64,000 nt of DNA from Magnetospirillum moscoviense (GTDB lineage: Bacteria; Pseudomonadota; Alphaproteobacteria; Rhodospirillales; Magnetospirillaceae): positions 87,668 through 151,667 of the forward strand of contig NZ_LWQU01000152.1 of the NCBI RefSeq assembly GCF_001650635.1. Direction: 5' to 3'. The notes below the pieces were generated by a model. The model was not told the DNA's origin. It made no database searches and worked only from the letters and a program-made list of their open reading frames with translations. The translations under genes were made by a program, and so were the position numbers. Positions 1 through 10,566 of this stretch are shown one piece after another; the first letter of the stretch is position 1; each line of letters opens with the position of its first letter.

Positions 1-1
1 A

Positions 2-2953
2 CAGCAGATCAACGGCGTCGAGAACATGCTGTACATGAGCAGCCAGGCCACCGGCGACGGCAACCTGCGGCTCACCATCACCTTCGCGCTGGGCACCAAT
101 CTCGACACCGCCCAGGTGCTGGTGCAAAACCGCGTCGCCATCGCCCAGGCCCGCCTGCCCGACGAGGTCAAGCGCATCGGCGTCACCGTGGCGAAGAACT
201 CGCCCGACATGCTGATGGTGATCCACATCTCGTCGCCCGATGAATCGCGCGATCAGATCTATCTGTCCAATTATGCCACGCTGCAGATCATGGACGTGCT
301 GGCCCGCCTGGACGGTGTCGGCGACGTTCGCGTGTTCGGCGCCCGCGATTATGCCATGCGGGTGTGGCTGGACCCCGACAAGGCGGCGGCGCGCAACCTG
401 ACCGGCGGCGAGGTGGTGCGCGCACTGCAATCGCAGAACGTCCAGGTCGCCGCCGGCATGCTGAACGCGCCGCCGATGCCCGATCAGGGTGCCTTCCAGT
501 TCAGCGTGCAGACCCAAGGCCGCCTGACCGAGCCGGCCCAGTTCGGCAACGTCATCGTCAAGACCGATGCCGAAGGCCGCGTCACCCGCCTGAAGGACAT
601 CGCCCGCATCGAGTTGGGAGCCCAGGATTACAGCCTGAACGGCTATCTCGACCGCCGCCCGGCGGTTCCGGTCGCGGTGTTCCAGCGCCCCGGTTCCAAC
701 GCGCTGGCCACCGCCGAGCGCCTGTTGAAGAAGATGGAGGAGCTGTCGAAGGCCTTCCCGCCCGGGGTGCGCTATGACGTGCCCTACAACCCCACCCAGT
801 TCATCGCCCAGTCGGTGTCGGCGGTCAACACCACCATCTTCGAGGCCATGGCCCTGGTGGTGGTGGTGGTCGTGCTGTTCCTGCAGACCTGGCGGGCCTC
901 GGTGGTGCCGGTGGTGGCGATCCCTGTGTCGCTGGTCGGTACCTTCGCGGTGCTGTCGGCGCTGGGCTATTCGCTCAACAACCTGTCGCTGTTCGGGCTG
1001 GTGCTGGCGGTCGGCATCGTCGTCGATGACGCCATCGTCGTGGTGGAAAACGTCGAGCGCAACATCCGCGAGGGCATGAGCCCCCGCAACGCCGCCCACG
1101 TCACCATGGACGAGGTGGGGTCCGCGCTGATCTCGATCGCCCTGGTGCTGTGCGCGGTGTTCATCCCCGCCGCCTTCATCCCCGGCATCTCGGGCGCCTT
1201 CTTCAAGCAATTCGCCGTGACCATCTCGGCCTCGACCATCATCTCACTGATCGTATCACTCACCTTATCCCCAGCCCTGTGCGCATTGCTGTTCCAGGCC
1301 CATCACGCCGAGCCCAAGCTGTCCGGGCCGGCCTGGACCCACCCTGTGCACAATTTCTTCGCCGCCTTCAACAAAGGCTTCGACCGCCTGGCCGGCGGCT
1401 ATGGCAGCCTGACCCGCAAGGTGCTGCGGATGAGTGTCTTGATGCTGGTTCTCTATGGTGGACTGATCGGTGTGGCCGGGTGGCAGTTCGCCACCACGCC
1501 CAAGGGCTTCATCCCAGACCAGGACCAGGGCTACCTGATCAACATCGTGCAATTGCCGGCCGGCTCGTCCCTGGCCCGCACCGACAAGGTGGTCCGCCAG
1601 GCGGTCGAGATCATGCTGGCCACCCCCGGAATCGCCCATGCGGTGCCGTTCGCCGGACTGGACGCCTCGACCTTCACCAACGCCTCGAACGCGGCGGCGA
1701 TCTTCGTGCCGCTGAAAAGCTTCGAGGAACGGGCCGCGCAAGGGCTGCATTCGTCGGTCATCGCCGCCGATCTGAAGAAGCGCATGGGGGCGATCCAAGA
1801 GGCGATGATCATCACCGTGCAGCCGCCGCCGGTGCGCGGCATCGGCAGTGCCGGCGGCTTCAAGATGATCTTGCAAGACAAGGCCGGGCGCGGATCGAAG
1901 GCGCTGGAAGAGGTTGCCGTCGACATGATGATGGCGGCCAACAAGGTGCCGGGCCTGATGAACGTCTTCACCCTTTACAACACCCGCACCCCGAACGTCT
2001 TCGCCGATCTCGACCGGGTTCGCTCCCAGATGCTGGGCGTGCCGGCCGACCGCGTCAACGAGGCGCTGCAGGTCTATCTGGGCTCGGTGTTCGTCAACGA
2101 ATTCAACTTCCTCGGCCGCACCTACCGGGTCACCGCCCAGGCCGATTCCCCGTTCCGCGACGACATCCGCGACATCGCCACGCTGAAGGTCAGGAACGAC
2201 AAGGGCCAGATGGTGCCCATCGGCTCGGTGGCGTCGTTCAATTACGACACCGGCCCCTACCGCGTGCCGCGCTATAACCTGTACCCGGCAGCCGAGTTGC
2301 AAGGTGCTGCGATGCCCGGCTATTCCTCGGGCTATGCGCTGGATGCCATGCGCACCTTGGCCAATGAACGGCTGCCGGAAGGGTTCGGCTTCGAATGGAC
2401 CGAACTGGCCTTGCAGGAAATCCTGGCCGGCAATAACGGTCTTTTGGTGTTCGCCGCCTCGGTGTTGTTCGTCTTCCTGCTGCTAGCCGCCCAGTACGAA
2501 AGCTGGTCCTTGCCGCTGGCGGTGGTACTGATCGTTCCGATGTGCCTGCTGGCCGGCATTTCCGGCCTGCTGGTGCGCGGCCTGCCCATCAACATCCTGG
2601 CCCAGATCGGCTTCATCGTGCTGATCGGACTGGCGGCCAAGAACGCCATCCTGATCGTCGAGTTCGCCCGTCAGGCCGAAAGCGTCGACGGCATGAACCG
2701 GATCGACGCCGCCGTGCATGCCGCCCGCACCCGCTTGCGGCCGATCCTGATGACCTCGCTGGCCTTCGTGCTGGGCGTCGCACCGCTGGTGTGGGGTATC
2801 GGCGCCGGTGCCGAGATGCGCCAGTCGTTGGGGACCGCGGTGTTTTCGGGAATGCTGGGCGTCACCTTGTTCGGCCTGATCTTCACGCCGATCTTCTATG
2901 TGGTGATCCGCGCCATGGTGGCCCGCTGGTACGGCCGCGAGCATCCCCACTAA
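2..2953 (+). CDS. RND (HAE1/AcrB-type) multidrug efflux permease, 5' truncated by window edge
   Basis: Inner-membrane, proton-driven permease of a tripartite efflux pump. The reading frame is already open at base 2, reading [14 protein letters not shown], which is the typical early porter-domain sequence of AcrB. About 60 residues (start codon and TM1) are therefore missing upstream. About 983 of the usual 1030-1050 residues are present. The TM4 proton-relay aspartates are visible in [11 protein letters not shown] and the TM10 lysine in [14 protein letters not shown]. The two large periplasmic loops lie between the membrane blocks, and the protein ends after TM12 with a short basic tail. The membrane-fusion partner is presumably upstream of the window. 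Substrate cannot be read from sequence. Confidence 0.96.
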   Translation, partial: QQINGVENMLYMSSQATGDGNLRLTITFALGTNLDTAQVLVQNRVAIAQARLPDEVKRIGVTVAKNSPDMLMVIHISSPDESRDQIYLSNYATLQIMDVLARLDGVGDVRVFGARDYAMRVWLDPDKAAARNLTGGEVVRALQSQNVQVAAGMLNAPPMPDQGAFQFSVQTQGRLTEPAQFGNVIVKTDAEGRVTRLKDIARIELGAQDYSLNGYLDRRPAVPVAVFQRPGSNALATAERLLKKMEELSKAFPPGVRYDVPYNPTQFIAQSVSAVNTTIFEAMALVVVVVVLFLQTWRASVVPVVAIPVSLVGTFAVLSALGYSLNNLSLFGLVLAVGIVVDDAIVVVENVERNIREGMSPRNAAHVTMDEVGSALISIALVLCAVFIPAAFIPGISGAFFKQFAVTISASTIISLIVSLTLSPALCALLFQAHHAEPKLSGPAWTHPVHNFFAAFNKGFDRLAGGYGSLTRKVLRMSVLMLVLYGGLIGVAGWQFATTPKGFIPDQDQGYLINIVQLPAGSSLARTDKVVRQAVEIMLATPGIAHAVPFAGLDASTFTNASNAAAIFVPLKSFEERAAQGLHSSVIAADLKKRMGAIQEAMIITVQPPPVRGIGSAGGFKMILQDKAGRGSKALEEVAVDMMMAANKVPGLMNVFTLYNTRTPNVFADLDRVRSQMLGVPADRVNEALQVYLGSVFVNEFNFLGRTYRVTAQADSPFRDDIRDIATLKVRNDKGQMVPIGSVASFNYDTGPYRVPRYNLYPAAELQGAAMPGYSSGYALDAMRTLANERLPEGFGFEWTELALQEILAGNNGLLVFAASVLFVFLLLAAQYESWSLPLAVVLIVPMCLLAGISGLLVRGLPINILAQIGFIVLIGLAAKNAILIVEFARQAESVDGMNRIDAAVHAARTRLRPILMTSLAFVLGVAPLVWGIGAGAEMRQSLGTAVFSGMLGVTLFGLIFTPIFYVVIRAMVARWYGREHPH

Positions 2954-3059
2954 GCTCACAGGCCATTCATCGGCGGTTCGCCTTCGCGCGATAGGCTATT
3001 CATACTTCCGGGTTATAAAGGCATCATTGAGTTTGGCCTCGCGAGCCGGAAAGACGGGG

Positions 3060-5726
3060 ATGCGGACAAGATATCGGGCAACAGCGACCTTCGCCCTGAC
3101 CGGACTGACGATGCTGCTGGTGGCGTTCTTCGCCACCATGACCATCAGCCTGCGCATGGCCTTGAACGGCATCGAAACCTCGTCGGTCGCCGCCAACCAT
3201 TCTTTGTCGCACAGCTTCCTTAACCTGACCTGGCCGCTGGTGCGCCCGCTGCTGCCGCCCCCCGATAGCCGCACGCCCGCGATCCTGCGCGAATGGCCGG
3301 ACAACGACTATATCGACGAATTGATGCGCCGCTTCGCCCGGCGCTCGGACATCATCAAGGTGGTGGTTTACGATCCCACCGGCATCACCCTTTATTCCAC
3401 CAACCGCGAGCAGATCGGTGCCGACAAGTCGATGTACCCGGGCTTCTTGCAGGCTCGCTCGGGCCAGATGTCGGCCGAAATGTCGTTCCGCAAAAGCTTC
3501 ATGGCCGCCGAAGGCGAACTCACCAACCGCCATGTGGTCGGCAGCTATGTCCCGGTGCTGACCGATCAAGGCGAGGTCGAGGCGATCGTCGAGATCTATT
3601 CCGACCGCACCAATTCGGTCGAGGCCGCCAAGGACGAGCAGCAATCGCTGGGTTTCGGCCTGGCCGGTATGTTCCTGACGGTCTATGGCGTGCTGGTGGT
3701 CGTGGTATGGCGCCTTGACCGGGAGCAGCAGCAAAAAGCCCTGCAATTGACCCAGCTGGCCGACGAGAACGCCACCGCGCGCGCCGCCGCCGAAAGCGCC
3801 ACCCGCGCGAAATCCGAGTTCCTGGCCACCATGAGCCACGAGATCAGGACGCCGATGAACGGGGTGATCGGCATGACCGGTCTGCTGCTCGACACGCCAT
3901 TGACGGCCGAGCAGCGCCATTTCGCCGAAACCATCCGCGAATCGGGCGAATCGCTGCTGACGGTGATCAACGACATCTTGGATTTCTCGAAGATGGAGGC
4001 CGGCAAGTTCGACATCGACGACACCGAGTTCGAACTGGTACCGCTGATCGAAAGCGTGGTCGATATCTTGTCGCCGCGCGCCCACGCCAAGGGCATCGAC
4101 ATCACCTGCCAACTGGACACAGCGGTCAGCCTGATGGTCCAGGGCGACCCCAGCCGCCTGCGCCAGATCCTGATGAACCTGGCCGGCAATGCGGTGAAGT
4201 TCACCCAGTCCGGCACGGTGCGCATCGAAGCCGCCATCGAGATTGCCGACGAAAACCGCCCGACCTTCCGCTTCGCCGTCCACGACACCGGCATCGGCAT
4301 TCCCGCCGAGGCCCAGGCCCGGCTGTTCTCGATGTTCACCCAGGTCGATTCCTCGACGGCGCGCCGCTTCGGCGGCACCGGACTGGGCTTGGCCATCTCG
4401 AAGCGCCTGACCGAGCTGATGGGCGGCACCATCGGCCTGGACAGCGAGGAAGGCAAGGGCAGCACCTTCTGGATCCACCTGCCCTTGACCAAGAAGGGCG
4501 AAGTGGCCCCCTCCACCGCCGAGTTGGCCGGAAAGAGGGTCCTGGTGGTCGATGACAACCCGGCCAATTGCGAAATTCTGGTCCGGCAATTGCGGTCGGC
4601 CGGCATGACGGCTGAGGCCAAGCCCACCGGCAACGAGGCCTTCGCCACCCTGGTGATGTCGGCAATGACGGCAACGCCGTGGGACGCGGCCCTGATCGAC
4701 CTGCGGATGCCCGACATCACCGGGCCCGACCTGATCCGTTTGATCCGCTCGGAACCGACCATCCGCGACGTACGCCTGATCCTGACCTCGTCGCAGGGAG
4801 GATTGCGCGACGACAAGGTGGCGGCGATGATTGACGGCTTCCTGCACAAGCCGCTGCACCAGGGCGCGGTCATCCATGCGCTGGAAAGCGTCCTGTCGGA
4901 CCGAGGACGCAACGATCCGACCATCATGGCCGCACCGGCGGCGGGACCGGCGGCGGCCGAATGCGCGCTTCGCATCCTGGTCGCCGAGGACAATCCGGTC
5001 AATCAGCAGGTCGCCACCGGCTTGCTGCGCAAGCTGGGCCATTTCGTCGATGTCGCCAGCGATGGCCAGGAAGCGGTCGAGGCGGCGCGGTCGTTCCCCT
5101 ATGACCTGATCCTGATGGACGTGCAGATGCCGGAGATGGACGGCCTGGAAGCCACCCGCGTCATTCGCGGCCTGCCTCTGCCGGCGGCGGCCATCCCGAT
5201 CGTCGCCATGACCGCCAACGCCATGCAGGGCGACGACCAGATTTGTCTGGCCGCCGGCATGAACGGCTATATCAGCAAGCCGATCGACCGGACCAAGCTG
5301 ATCGAGCTTCTGGCCCGCTACGCCCAGTTGCCGCCCAGCCTGTGCCGACCGGCCGAGACGAACGTTCCGGCCGCTTCCGAGCGTGTCGATTTCGCAGCAC
5401 TAACCTCGCTGGCCGAGGACCTTGACACCGACACCGTGGCCGGATTGCTGACCGGCCTACGCGCCGACGCCATCCACCGGGCCGAGGAGATCGTGCGGGC
5501 TCGCCAGGCCGGCGATTGCGACACCGTGCGCCGCCAGGCCCACACCATCAAGGGCGCCGCTTCGAACCTGGGCCTGATCGCACTGACCGAGGCGGCGCGC
5601 GAAGCCGAGGATTGTGCCCGCGCCGGCCGGATCGATGCCGAGGCGCTGGACCGGCTGGCTGCCGCCGTCGCCGCCATCGACGCCGACCTGGCCGGAACGC
5701 CCTTCGCGCTGCCGACCCAGGCTTAG
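3060..5726 (+). CDS. hybrid sensor histidine kinase (HisKA-HATPase-REC-REC-Hpt)
   Basis: Membrane-bound phosphorelay kinase. TM1 lies near residues 10-30, then a periplasmic sensor of about 160 residues without a recognised fold, then TM2 near 200-220. The HisKA phosphoacceptor is in [10 protein letters not shown] (His about residue 260). The HATPase has the N box (LAGNAVKF) and G boxes ([17 protein letters not shown]). Two receiver domains follow: the first has LVVDDN and LIDLRMP, the second AEDNPVNQQ and [13 protein letters not shown]-terminal Hpt domain carries [11 protein letters not shown]. All relay residues look intact. I chose ATG 3060; an in-frame TTG at 3027 would add 11 residues. 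No response regulator with an output domain adjoins it, so its target is elsewhere. A hairpin at 5735-5750 follows the stop. Confidence 0.93.
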   Translation: MRTRYRATATFALTGLTMLLVAFFATMTISLRMALNGIETSSVAANHSLSHSFLNLTWPLVRPLLPPPDSRTPAILREWPDNDYIDELMRRFARRSDIIKVVVYDPTGITLYSTNREQIGADKSMYPGFLQARSGQMSAEMSFRKSFMAAEGELTNRHVVGSYVPVLTDQGEVEAIVEIYSDRTNSVEAAKDEQQSLGFGLAGMFLTVYGVLVVVVWRLDREQQQKALQLTQLADENATARAAAESATRAKSEFLATMSHEIRTPMNGVIGMTGLLLDTPLTAEQRHFAETIRESGESLLTVINDILDFSKMEAGKFDIDDTEFELVPLIESVVDILSPRAHAKGIDITCQLDTAVSLMVQGDPSRLRQILMNLAGNAVKFTQSGTVRIEAAIEIADENRPTFRFAVHDTGIGIPAEAQARLFSMFTQVDSSTARRFGGTGLGLAISKRLTELMGGTIGLDSEEGKGSTFWIHLPLTKKGEVAPSTAELAGKRVLVVDDNPANCEILVRQLRSAGMTAEAKPTGNEAFATLVMSAMTATPWDAALIDLRMPDITGPDLIRLIRSEPTIRDVRLILTSSQGGLRDDKVAAMIDGFLHKPLHQGAVIHALESVLSDRGRNDPTIMAAPAAGPAAAECALRILVAEDNPVNQQVATGLLRKLGHFVDVASDGQEAVEAARSFPYDLILMDVQMPEMDGLEATRVIRGLPLPAAAIPIVAMTANAMQGDDQICLAAGMNGYISKPIDRTKLIELLARYAQLPPSLCRPAETNVPAASERVDFAALTSLAEDLDTDTVAGLLTGLRADAIHRAEEIVRARQAGDCDTVRRQAHTIKGAASNLGLIALTEAAREAEDCARAGRIDAEALDRLAAAVAAIDADLAGTPFALPTQA

Positions 5727-5734
5727 ACCACCCT

Positions 5735-5750
5735 GCGCCAAGCGTGGCGC
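5735..5750 (+). terminator. possible weak hairpin terminator after the hybrid kinase
   Basis: A six-pair stem (GCGCCA / TGGCGC) with loop AGCG begins nine bases after the kinase stop codon. It is followed by an AT-rich stretch (about 5756-5772) but not by a clean T-run, so intrinsic termination is only plausible. Confidence 0.35.
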
Positions 5751-5813
5751 TGTGTGATCTAATATTTTGATTGCCCCTCTGCCTAAGCGTAGCCATCCGG
5801 CCGCTTGGCCGCT

Positions 5814-5890
5814 GTGTGCGGAGCACACGTCTGCGACTCCGCTCAATGCTCGCCAGAGCCGCGCGCCTTAGATTAAAGGCGCGCGGCTCT
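5814..5890. repeat. two hairpins, including a 15-bp perfect inverted repeat, upstream of gatC
   Basis: Positions 5855-5869 (AGAGCCGCGCGCCTT) and 5876-5890 are perfect inverted repeats separated by six bases (AGATTA). A smaller hairpin, GTGTGC-GGA-GCACAC, lies at 5814-5828. No T-run follows, so this is not a classical terminator. It lies in the 246-base gap between the kinase and gatC, which otherwise holds no gene. It may be an RNA stem, a REP-like element or a protein site. Confidence 0.6.
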
Positions 5891-5972
5891 AAGGTTGCAC
5901 CTGAAAGGACCGGGTGCTAACGTCCCGACCGTTTTACCGCACCTTTTAAAGTTTGCCGGAGTATCCCCTCGC

Positions 5973-6260
5973 ATGTCGCTGGACAAAGGCACCGTGCGCG
6001 CCATCGCTGAATTGGCCCGCATCGACGTCCCCGAAGACGAACTGGATCATCTGGCCGGCGAATTGTCCGGCATCCTGACCTTCGTCGAGCATCTGTCGGA
6101 AGTGAATACCGACGGAATCGCCCCGATGAACTCGGTGGCCGACCTTGGCCTGCCGATGCGCGCCGACATCGTCACCGACGGCAACCAGGCCGAGGCTGTG
6201 CTGGCCAACGCCCCCGATGCCATGGACGGCTTCTTCACCGTGCCGAAGGTGGTGGAATGA
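5973..6260 (+). CDS. gatC: Asp-tRNA(Asn)/Glu-tRNA(Gln) amidotransferase subunit C
   Basis: Small scaffolding subunit of the GatCAB complex, which amidates misacylated Glu-tRNA(Gln) and/or Asp-tRNA(Asn) in the cytoplasm. The 95-residue length is normal. It begins MSLDKGTVRAIAELARIDVPEDE and ends with the family's FFTVPKVVE, and contains the LSGILTFVEHLSEVNTDGIAPM core. ATG 5973 was chosen over an upstream in-frame start at 5895 because it gives the normal length and has a GGAG about ten bases upstream. gatA and gatB follow on the same strand. The 136-base gatC-gatA gap is unusually large for this operon and carries hairpins. Confidence 0.97.
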   Translation: MSLDKGTVRAIAELARIDVPEDELDHLAGELSGILTFVEHLSEVNTDGIAPMNSVADLGLPMRADIVTDGNQAEAVLANAPDAMDGFFTVPKVVE

Positions 6261-6282
6261 TGGAGCGTAGCGACTGGGCCCC

Positions 6283-6371
6283 GCCGGCTTCGCCGGCATT
6301 CATCGGATGCGTGCTTCGCACGCAGGCCCCGCGAGCCAATGCGAGCGTAAGCCCAGCGCGCGGATGCGCGC
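6283..6371. repeat. three-hairpin cluster in the gatC-gatA gap
   Basis: Three short perfect hairpins lie within 90 bases: GCCGGC-TTC-GCCGGC (6283-6297), TGCGTGC-TTC-GCACGCA (6308-6324) and GCGCGC-GGAT-GCGCGC (6356-6371). The first two share a TTC loop. They resemble dispersed intergenic stem-loop elements. The spacer otherwise has no plausible coding frame. Confidence 0.6.
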
Positions 6372-6396
6372 GCCCGGCGTTTGAGGGCCAAACAAA

Positions 6397-7869
6397 ATGA
6401 CCAACCTCACCAAGCTCACCATCGCCGGCGCGCTGAACGGCCTGTCCAAGGGCGAGTTCACTGCCGAGGAACTGACCGAGGCCCACATCAAGGCCACCGA
6501 GGCCAAGCGTGCCTTGAACGCCTTCATCACCGAAACGCCGGACATGGCCCGCGACCAGGCCAAGGAATCCGACGCCCGGCGCCAGGCCGGCAAGGCCGGC
6601 GCGCTGGACGGCATTCCGCTGGGCATCAAGGATCTGTTCTGCACCAAGGGCGTGCTGACCAGTGCGGCCAGCCACATCCTGGACGGCTTCACGCCCCAAT
6701 ACGAATCCACCGTCACCGCCAATCTGAAGGCGGCCGGCGCGGTATCCTTGGGCAAGCTGAACCTGGACGAGTTCGCCATGGGCTCGTCCAACCTGACCAG
6801 CTATTACGGCGGCGCCGTCAATCCCTGGACCAAGACATCCGATCCGTCGGCCAAGCTGGTGCCCGGCGGCTCGTCGGGCGGTTCGGCGGCGGCCGTGGCG
6901 GCGCGCATGGTCATGGGCGCCACCGGCACCGATACCGGCGGCTCGATCCGCCAGCCCGCCGCCTTCTGCGGCATCACCGGCATCAAGCCGACCTATGGCC
7001 GCTGCTCGCGCTGGGGCGTGGTCGCCTTCGCCAGCTCGCTGGACCAGCCCGGCCCGATGGCCCGCACCGTGGAAGATTGCGCCCTGCTGCTGGGCGCCAT
7101 GGCCGGCCATGATCCCAAGGATTCCACCTCGGCCCCGGTCGCGGTGCCCAACTTCGCTGCCGCGCTGACCGGCGACATTCGCGGCCTGAAGGTCGGCATC
7201 CCGCAGGAATACCGCCCCGACGGCCTGAACGCCGAGGTGTCGCAGGCGTGGGAGCAGGGAATCCAGTGGCTGAAGGATGCCGGCGCCACCCCGGTCGAGA
7301 TCAGCCTGCCGCACACCAAGTACGCCCTGCCGGTCTATTACATCGTCGCCCCGGCCGAGGCCTCGTCGAACCTGGCCCGCTATGACGGCGTGCGCTTTGG
7401 GCTGCGCGTGCCCGGTACCTCGCTGGACGACATGTACAAGAAGACCCGCGCCGCCGGTTTTGGCAAGGAAGTGCGCCGGCGCATCATGATCGGCACCTAC
7501 GTCCTGTCGGCCGGCTATTACGACGCCTATTACGCCAAGGCCCAGAAGGTGCGCCGCCTGATCGCCGAGGATTTCACCAAGGCGTTCCAGACCGTCGATG
7601 TCATCTTGACCCCGACCGCGCCGTCGGCCGCCTTCGGCATGACCGAGACCACCGACGATCCGGTGACCATGTGGCTGAACGACGTGTTCACCATCCCGAC
7701 CAGCCTGGCCGGCCTGCCCGGCCTGTCCTTGCCGGTCGGCCTGAACTCGGATGGGCTGCCGCTGGGCCTGCAATTGATCGGGCGCCCATTCGACGAGGAA
7801 ACTTTGTTCAAGGTCGCCGGCGTGATGGAGACAGCCGCGTCCTTTACCGCCGTGCCGGAGGGTGTGTGA
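6397..7869 (+). CDS. gatA: Asp-tRNA(Asn)/Glu-tRNA(Gln) amidotransferase subunit A
   Basis: Catalytic amidase subunit: it releases ammonia from glutamine and passes it to GatB. Length is 490 residues, normal for the family. The amidase-signature features are in order: catalytic Lys in [13 protein letters not shown], the serine-rich [16 protein letters not shown], and the nucleophile in [16 protein letters not shown]. It starts at ATG 6397 ([16 protein letters not shown]). The stop is one base before the gatB ATG, so translation is probably coupled. Paired with gatC and gatB, it indicates that Gln-tRNA and/or Asn-tRNA is made by transamidation here. Confidence 0.98.
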   Translation: MTNLTKLTIAGALNGLSKGEFTAEELTEAHIKATEAKRALNAFITETPDMARDQAKESDARRQAGKAGALDGIPLGIKDLFCTKGVLTSAASHILDGFTPQYESTVTANLKAAGAVSLGKLNLDEFAMGSSNLTSYYGGAVNPWTKTSDPSAKLVPGGSSGGSAAAVAARMVMGATGTDTGGSIRQPAAFCGITGIKPTYGRCSRWGVVAFASSLDQPGPMARTVEDCALLLGAMAGHDPKDSTSAPVAVPNFAAALTGDIRGLKVGIPQEYRPDGLNAEVSQAWEQGIQWLKDAGATPVEISLPHTKYALPVYYIVAPAEASSNLARYDGVRFGLRVPGTSLDDMYKKTRAAGFGKEVRRRIMIGTYVLSAGYYDAYYAKAQKVRRLIAEDFTKAFQTVDVILTPTAPSAAFGMTETTDDPVTMWLNDVFTIPTSLAGLPGLSLPVGLNSDGLPLGLQLIGRPFDEETLFKVAGVMETAASFTAVPEGV

Positions 7870-7870
7870 G

Positions 7871-9328
7871 ATGGCTTACGTGATCCAGGGCGAGACCGGC
7901 GATTGGGAACTGGTCATCGGGCTTGAGGTGCACGCGCAAGTCATCTCGAAGGCCAAGCTGTTTTCCGGCGCCGCCACCGAGTTCGGCGCCGAGCCCAACA
8001 GCCAGGTCAGCTTCGTCGATGCCGGCTTTCCCGGCATGCTGCCGGTGATCAACGCGCTCTGCGTCGAGCAGGCGGTGCGCACCGGCCTGGGCCTGAAGGC
8101 CCAGATCAACCTGACATCCGTGTTCGCCCGTAAGAACTATTTCTATGCCGACCTGCCGCAGGGCTATCAGATCAGCCAGTATGAACTGCCGATCGTCGGC
8201 GAGGGTACACTGCTGATCGACCTGCCCGACGGCACGACCAAGGCGGTGGGCATCGAGCGCCTGCATCTGGAACAAGATGCCGGCAAGTCGATGCACGACC
8301 AGCACCCGACCAAGTCGTTCATCGACCTGAACCGTTCGGGCGTGGCCTTGATGGAAATCGTCTCGAAGCCCGACATGCGCAGCCCGGAAGAAGCCGGTGC
8401 CTATCTGACCAAGCTGCGCACTATCCTGCGCTATCTGGAAACCTGCGACGGCAACATGCAGGAAGGCAGCATGCGCTGCGACGCCAACGTCTCGGTCCGC
8501 CCGGTCGGCGAGCAGGGCCTGCGCACCCGCTGCGAGATCAAGAACGTCAACTCGATCCGCTTCGTCCAGCAGGCCATCGAATACGAGGCCCGGCGCCATA
8601 TCGACGTCTACGAATCGGGCGGCGACATCCGCCAGGAAACCCGGCTGTTCGATTCCGGCAAGGGCGAGACCCGCTCGATGCGGTCGAAGGAACACGCCCA
8701 CGATTACCGCTATTTCCCCGACCCCGACCTGCTGCCCCTGGTGATCGGGCAGAATTTCGTCGATGGCATCAAGGCCACCCTGCCCGAACTGCCCGACGAC
8801 AAGAAGGCCCGCTTCATGGCCGATTTCGGCCTGAACGCCTATGATGCCGGCGTGCTGGTGGCCGAGCGCGCCTCGGCCGACTTCTTCGAGGAGGTCGCCA
8901 AGGGCCGCGATTCCAAGATGGCCGCCAACTGGATCATGGGCGACTTCTTCGCCACCATGAATTCCGGCGATTATTCGTGGGAGAAGCCGCCGGTCACCGC
9001 CGCCAACCTGGGCGGCATGATCGACCTGATCAAGGACGGCACCATCTCGACCCGCCTGGCCAAGGACGTCTTCATCTTCATGGTGGAATCCGGCAAGAGC
9101 CCGGCCGCCATCGTCGAGGAAAAGGGCCTGAAGCAGGTCACCGACACCGGCGCCATCGAGAAGGCCATCGACGAGGTGTTCGCCGCCAACCCCGACAAGG
9201 TGGCCGAGGTCAAGGGCGGCAAGGACAAGCTGATGGGCTGGTTCGTCGGCCAGGTGATGAAGGCCACCCAGGGCAAGGCCAACCCAGCCATGCTGAATGA
9301 ATTGATCGCCAAGAAGTTCAAGGAGTAG
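7871..9328 (+). CDS. gatB: Asp-tRNA(Asn)/Glu-tRNA(Gln) amidotransferase subunit B
   Basis: tRNA-binding, ATP-dependent kinase/transamidase subunit of GatCAB. Length is 485 residues. The N-terminal cradle shows [12 protein letters not shown] and [17 protein letters not shown], with [16 protein letters not shown] further on. The C-terminal helical and YqeY-like tail ends [28 protein letters not shown], as expected for tRNA recognition. ATG 7871 gives the family start (MAYVIQGE...); an in-frame GTG at 7862 overlapping gatA is less likely. It is the third gene of the operon. Confidence 0.98.
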   Translation: MAYVIQGETGDWELVIGLEVHAQVISKAKLFSGAATEFGAEPNSQVSFVDAGFPGMLPVINALCVEQAVRTGLGLKAQINLTSVFARKNYFYADLPQGYQISQYELPIVGEGTLLIDLPDGTTKAVGIERLHLEQDAGKSMHDQHPTKSFIDLNRSGVALMEIVSKPDMRSPEEAGAYLTKLRTILRYLETCDGNMQEGSMRCDANVSVRPVGEQGLRTRCEIKNVNSIRFVQQAIEYEARRHIDVYESGGDIRQETRLFDSGKGETRSMRSKEHAHDYRYFPDPDLLPLVIGQNFVDGIKATLPELPDDKKARFMADFGLNAYDAGVLVAERASADFFEEVAKGRDSKMAANWIMGDFFATMNSGDYSWEKPPVTAANLGGMIDLIKDGTISTRLAKDVFIFMVESGKSPAAIVEEKGLKQVTDTGAIEKAIDEVFAANPDKVAEVKGGKDKLMGWFVGQVMKATQGKANPAMLNELIAKKFKE

Positions 9329-9362
9329 CATTCTAGGGAGGGGCGCGAAGTTTCTTGACTCA

Positions 9363-9383
9363 GGTCATAAAACTGTCACAAAC
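9363..9383 (+). promoter_or_regulatory. PhoB-box-like direct repeat upstream of the NUDIX gene
   Basis: GGTCATAAAA (9363-9372) is followed by CTGTCACAAA (9373-9382). The GTCA cores are exactly 11 bases apart, as in the PhoB box, and the AAA spacers match the consensus closely. It lies about 35 bases before the favoured NUDIX start. This is a consensus comparison by eye. Confidence 0.55.
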
Positions 9384-9417
9384 GCCCTTCCCTTTCTCCT
9401 GCCTCGGCGGTCCCTCG

Positions 9418-9843
9418 TTGCCAGCCCACAGCCAAGGAATCCAATTCGCCGCGCTTCCTTACAAGGTCGAGGACGGCAAGGCGTTGGTCATGCTGGTCAC
9501 CTCGCGTGAGACCAAGCGGTGGATTCTGCCCAAGGGCCAGCCGGAAAAGGACCTGAAGCCGCACGAGGTGGCCAAGGCCGAAGCCTATGAAGAGGCCGGC
9601 CTGAAGGGCAGCATCGCCAAGAAGGCCTTCGCCTCCTTCGCCAGCACCAAGCGGCTGAAAAGCGGCACCGAGCGCCCGGTCCTGGTCAAGGTCTACCTGC
9701 TCCGCGTCGAGGCCGAGCGCGGCACCTGGCCCGAGCAAAACCAGCGCGAACGCCGCTGGTTCACCCCCGCCGAGGCCGCCACCATCGTCGGCGAGCCCGA
9801 ATTGGTGCCGATCCTGCTGGATTTCGGCTCGCGCTGGGCCTGA
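9418..9843 (+). CDS. NUDIX hydrolase, DIPP-like
   Basis: Predicted hydrolase of nucleoside-diphosphate-linked or diphosphoinositol-type substrates. A compact NUDIX fold of about 140 residues contains LVTSRETKRWILPKGQPEKD and the box ending EVAKAEAYEEAGLKG. The catalytic glutamates are kept, with the Ala/Ala-Glu variant common in DIPP/Ap4A-type members. The start is uncertain. There is no ATG or GTG before the domain. TTG 9418 (MPAHSQGIQFAALPY) is preferred because an upstream TTG at 9355 would lie before a PhoB-box-like repeat at 9363-9383. If the box is used, this gene is phosphate-controlled, which fits the Pit operon next door. Confidence 0.85.
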   Translation: MPAHSQGIQFAALPYKVEDGKALVMLVTSRETKRWILPKGQPEKDLKPHEVAKAEAYEEAGLKGSIAKKAFASFASTKRLKSGTERPVLVKVYLLRVEAERGTWPEQNQRERRWFTPAEAATIVGEPELVPILLDFGSRWA

Positions 9844-9883
9844 CTCGCTGCATCGCGGGAAGACGAATGCCGACCAATGTGAT

Positions 9884-9901
9884 ATGACGATTTTGTGACA
9901 C
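9884..9901 (-). promoter_or_regulatory. second PhoB-box-like repeat, upstream of DUF47-pit
   Basis: On the plus strand ATGACG (9884-9889) and GTGACA (9895-9900) recur with an 11-base period. Read on the minus strand this is TGTCAC-N5-CGTCAT, a PhoB-box pattern in reverse orientation, 17 bases before the DUF47 start codon. In Sinorhizobium meliloti the equivalent orfA-pit operon is repressed by PhoB, so a repressor site overlapping the leader is reasonable. Confidence 0.45.
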
Positions 9902-9917
9902 CATCACGGGGACAGCC

Positions 9918-10562
9918 ATGTTTCTTCGCCTGCTTCGCAAGCTCATGCCGAAGGAAGAGCAATTCGTCGAGAATTTCACCGCCCATGCCGCCTGCATGGT
10001 GTCGGGCGCCCAGGCGCTGACGGCGATGATGCAGGCGTCTGGCCCCGACCGCGACGCCAAGTTCAAGGAAGTCTGCACCATCGAAGGCCAGGCCGACGCC
10101 ATCGCCCGCGACACCTTGGTCTCGCTGCACAAGGCCTTCATCACCCCGTTCGACCGTTCCGACATCCACGCGCTTTCGACCGCCCTGGACGACGCCATCG
10201 ACCTGATCGAGGAAGTGGCCCAGCGCGCCGCTCTGTACCGGCTGGAGACCTTCAGCCCGCGCATGCTGGAACTGGCGGCGATGATCGAGAAGTCGGCCGT
10301 GCTGCTGACCCAGGCCATCCCGCTGCTGCACGACGTCAACCGCAACGTCGCCACCATCAACGGCCTGTGCGAGCAGGTCGGCAAGATCGAAAGCGACGCC
10401 GACCGTCTGCTTCGCACCGCTCTGTCGGAACTGATCGCCAATGGGCCGTCCTCGATCGAGTTCCTGGGCCGCAAAGAGGTCTATGAACTGCTGGAGACGG
10501 TCACCGACCGTTGCGACGATGTCGCCGACCTGATCGAAGGCATCCTTCTGGATCACGTGTGA
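9918..10562 (+). CDS. DUF47 family protein, PhoU-like Pit accessory
   Basis: Cytoplasmic helical protein of the DUF47/PhoU-like family (OrfA of rhizobial orfA-pit operons), thought to regulate or assist the low-affinity phosphate transporter beside it. It is 214 residues, all-helical in appearance, with acidic stretches typical of the metal-binding PhoU fold (EGQADAIARDT, FDRSDIHALSTALDDAIDLIEEVA, GKIESDADRL, VTDRCDDVADLIEGILLDHV). It starts MFLRLLRKLMPKEEQFVENF, a common family start, with GGGGA upstream. The stop is four bases before pit, so the two are co-translated. Confidence 0.93.
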   Translation: MFLRLLRKLMPKEEQFVENFTAHAACMVSGAQALTAMMQASGPDRDAKFKEVCTIEGQADAIARDTLVSLHKAFITPFDRSDIHALSTALDDAIDLIEEVAQRAALYRLETFSPRMLELAAMIEKSAVLLTQAIPLLHDVNRNVATINGLCEQVGKIESDADRLLRTALSELIANGPSSIEFLGRKEVYELLETVTDRCDDVADLIEGILLDHV

Positions 10563-10566
10563 TCCC

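Noticed and set aside
3024..5042. 672-residue minus-strand open frame opposite the hybrid kinase
   Set aside because: It has the Gly/Arg/Gln/His-rich composition of an antisense frame in GC-rich DNA and no domain pattern. The plus-strand kinase is unmistakable.
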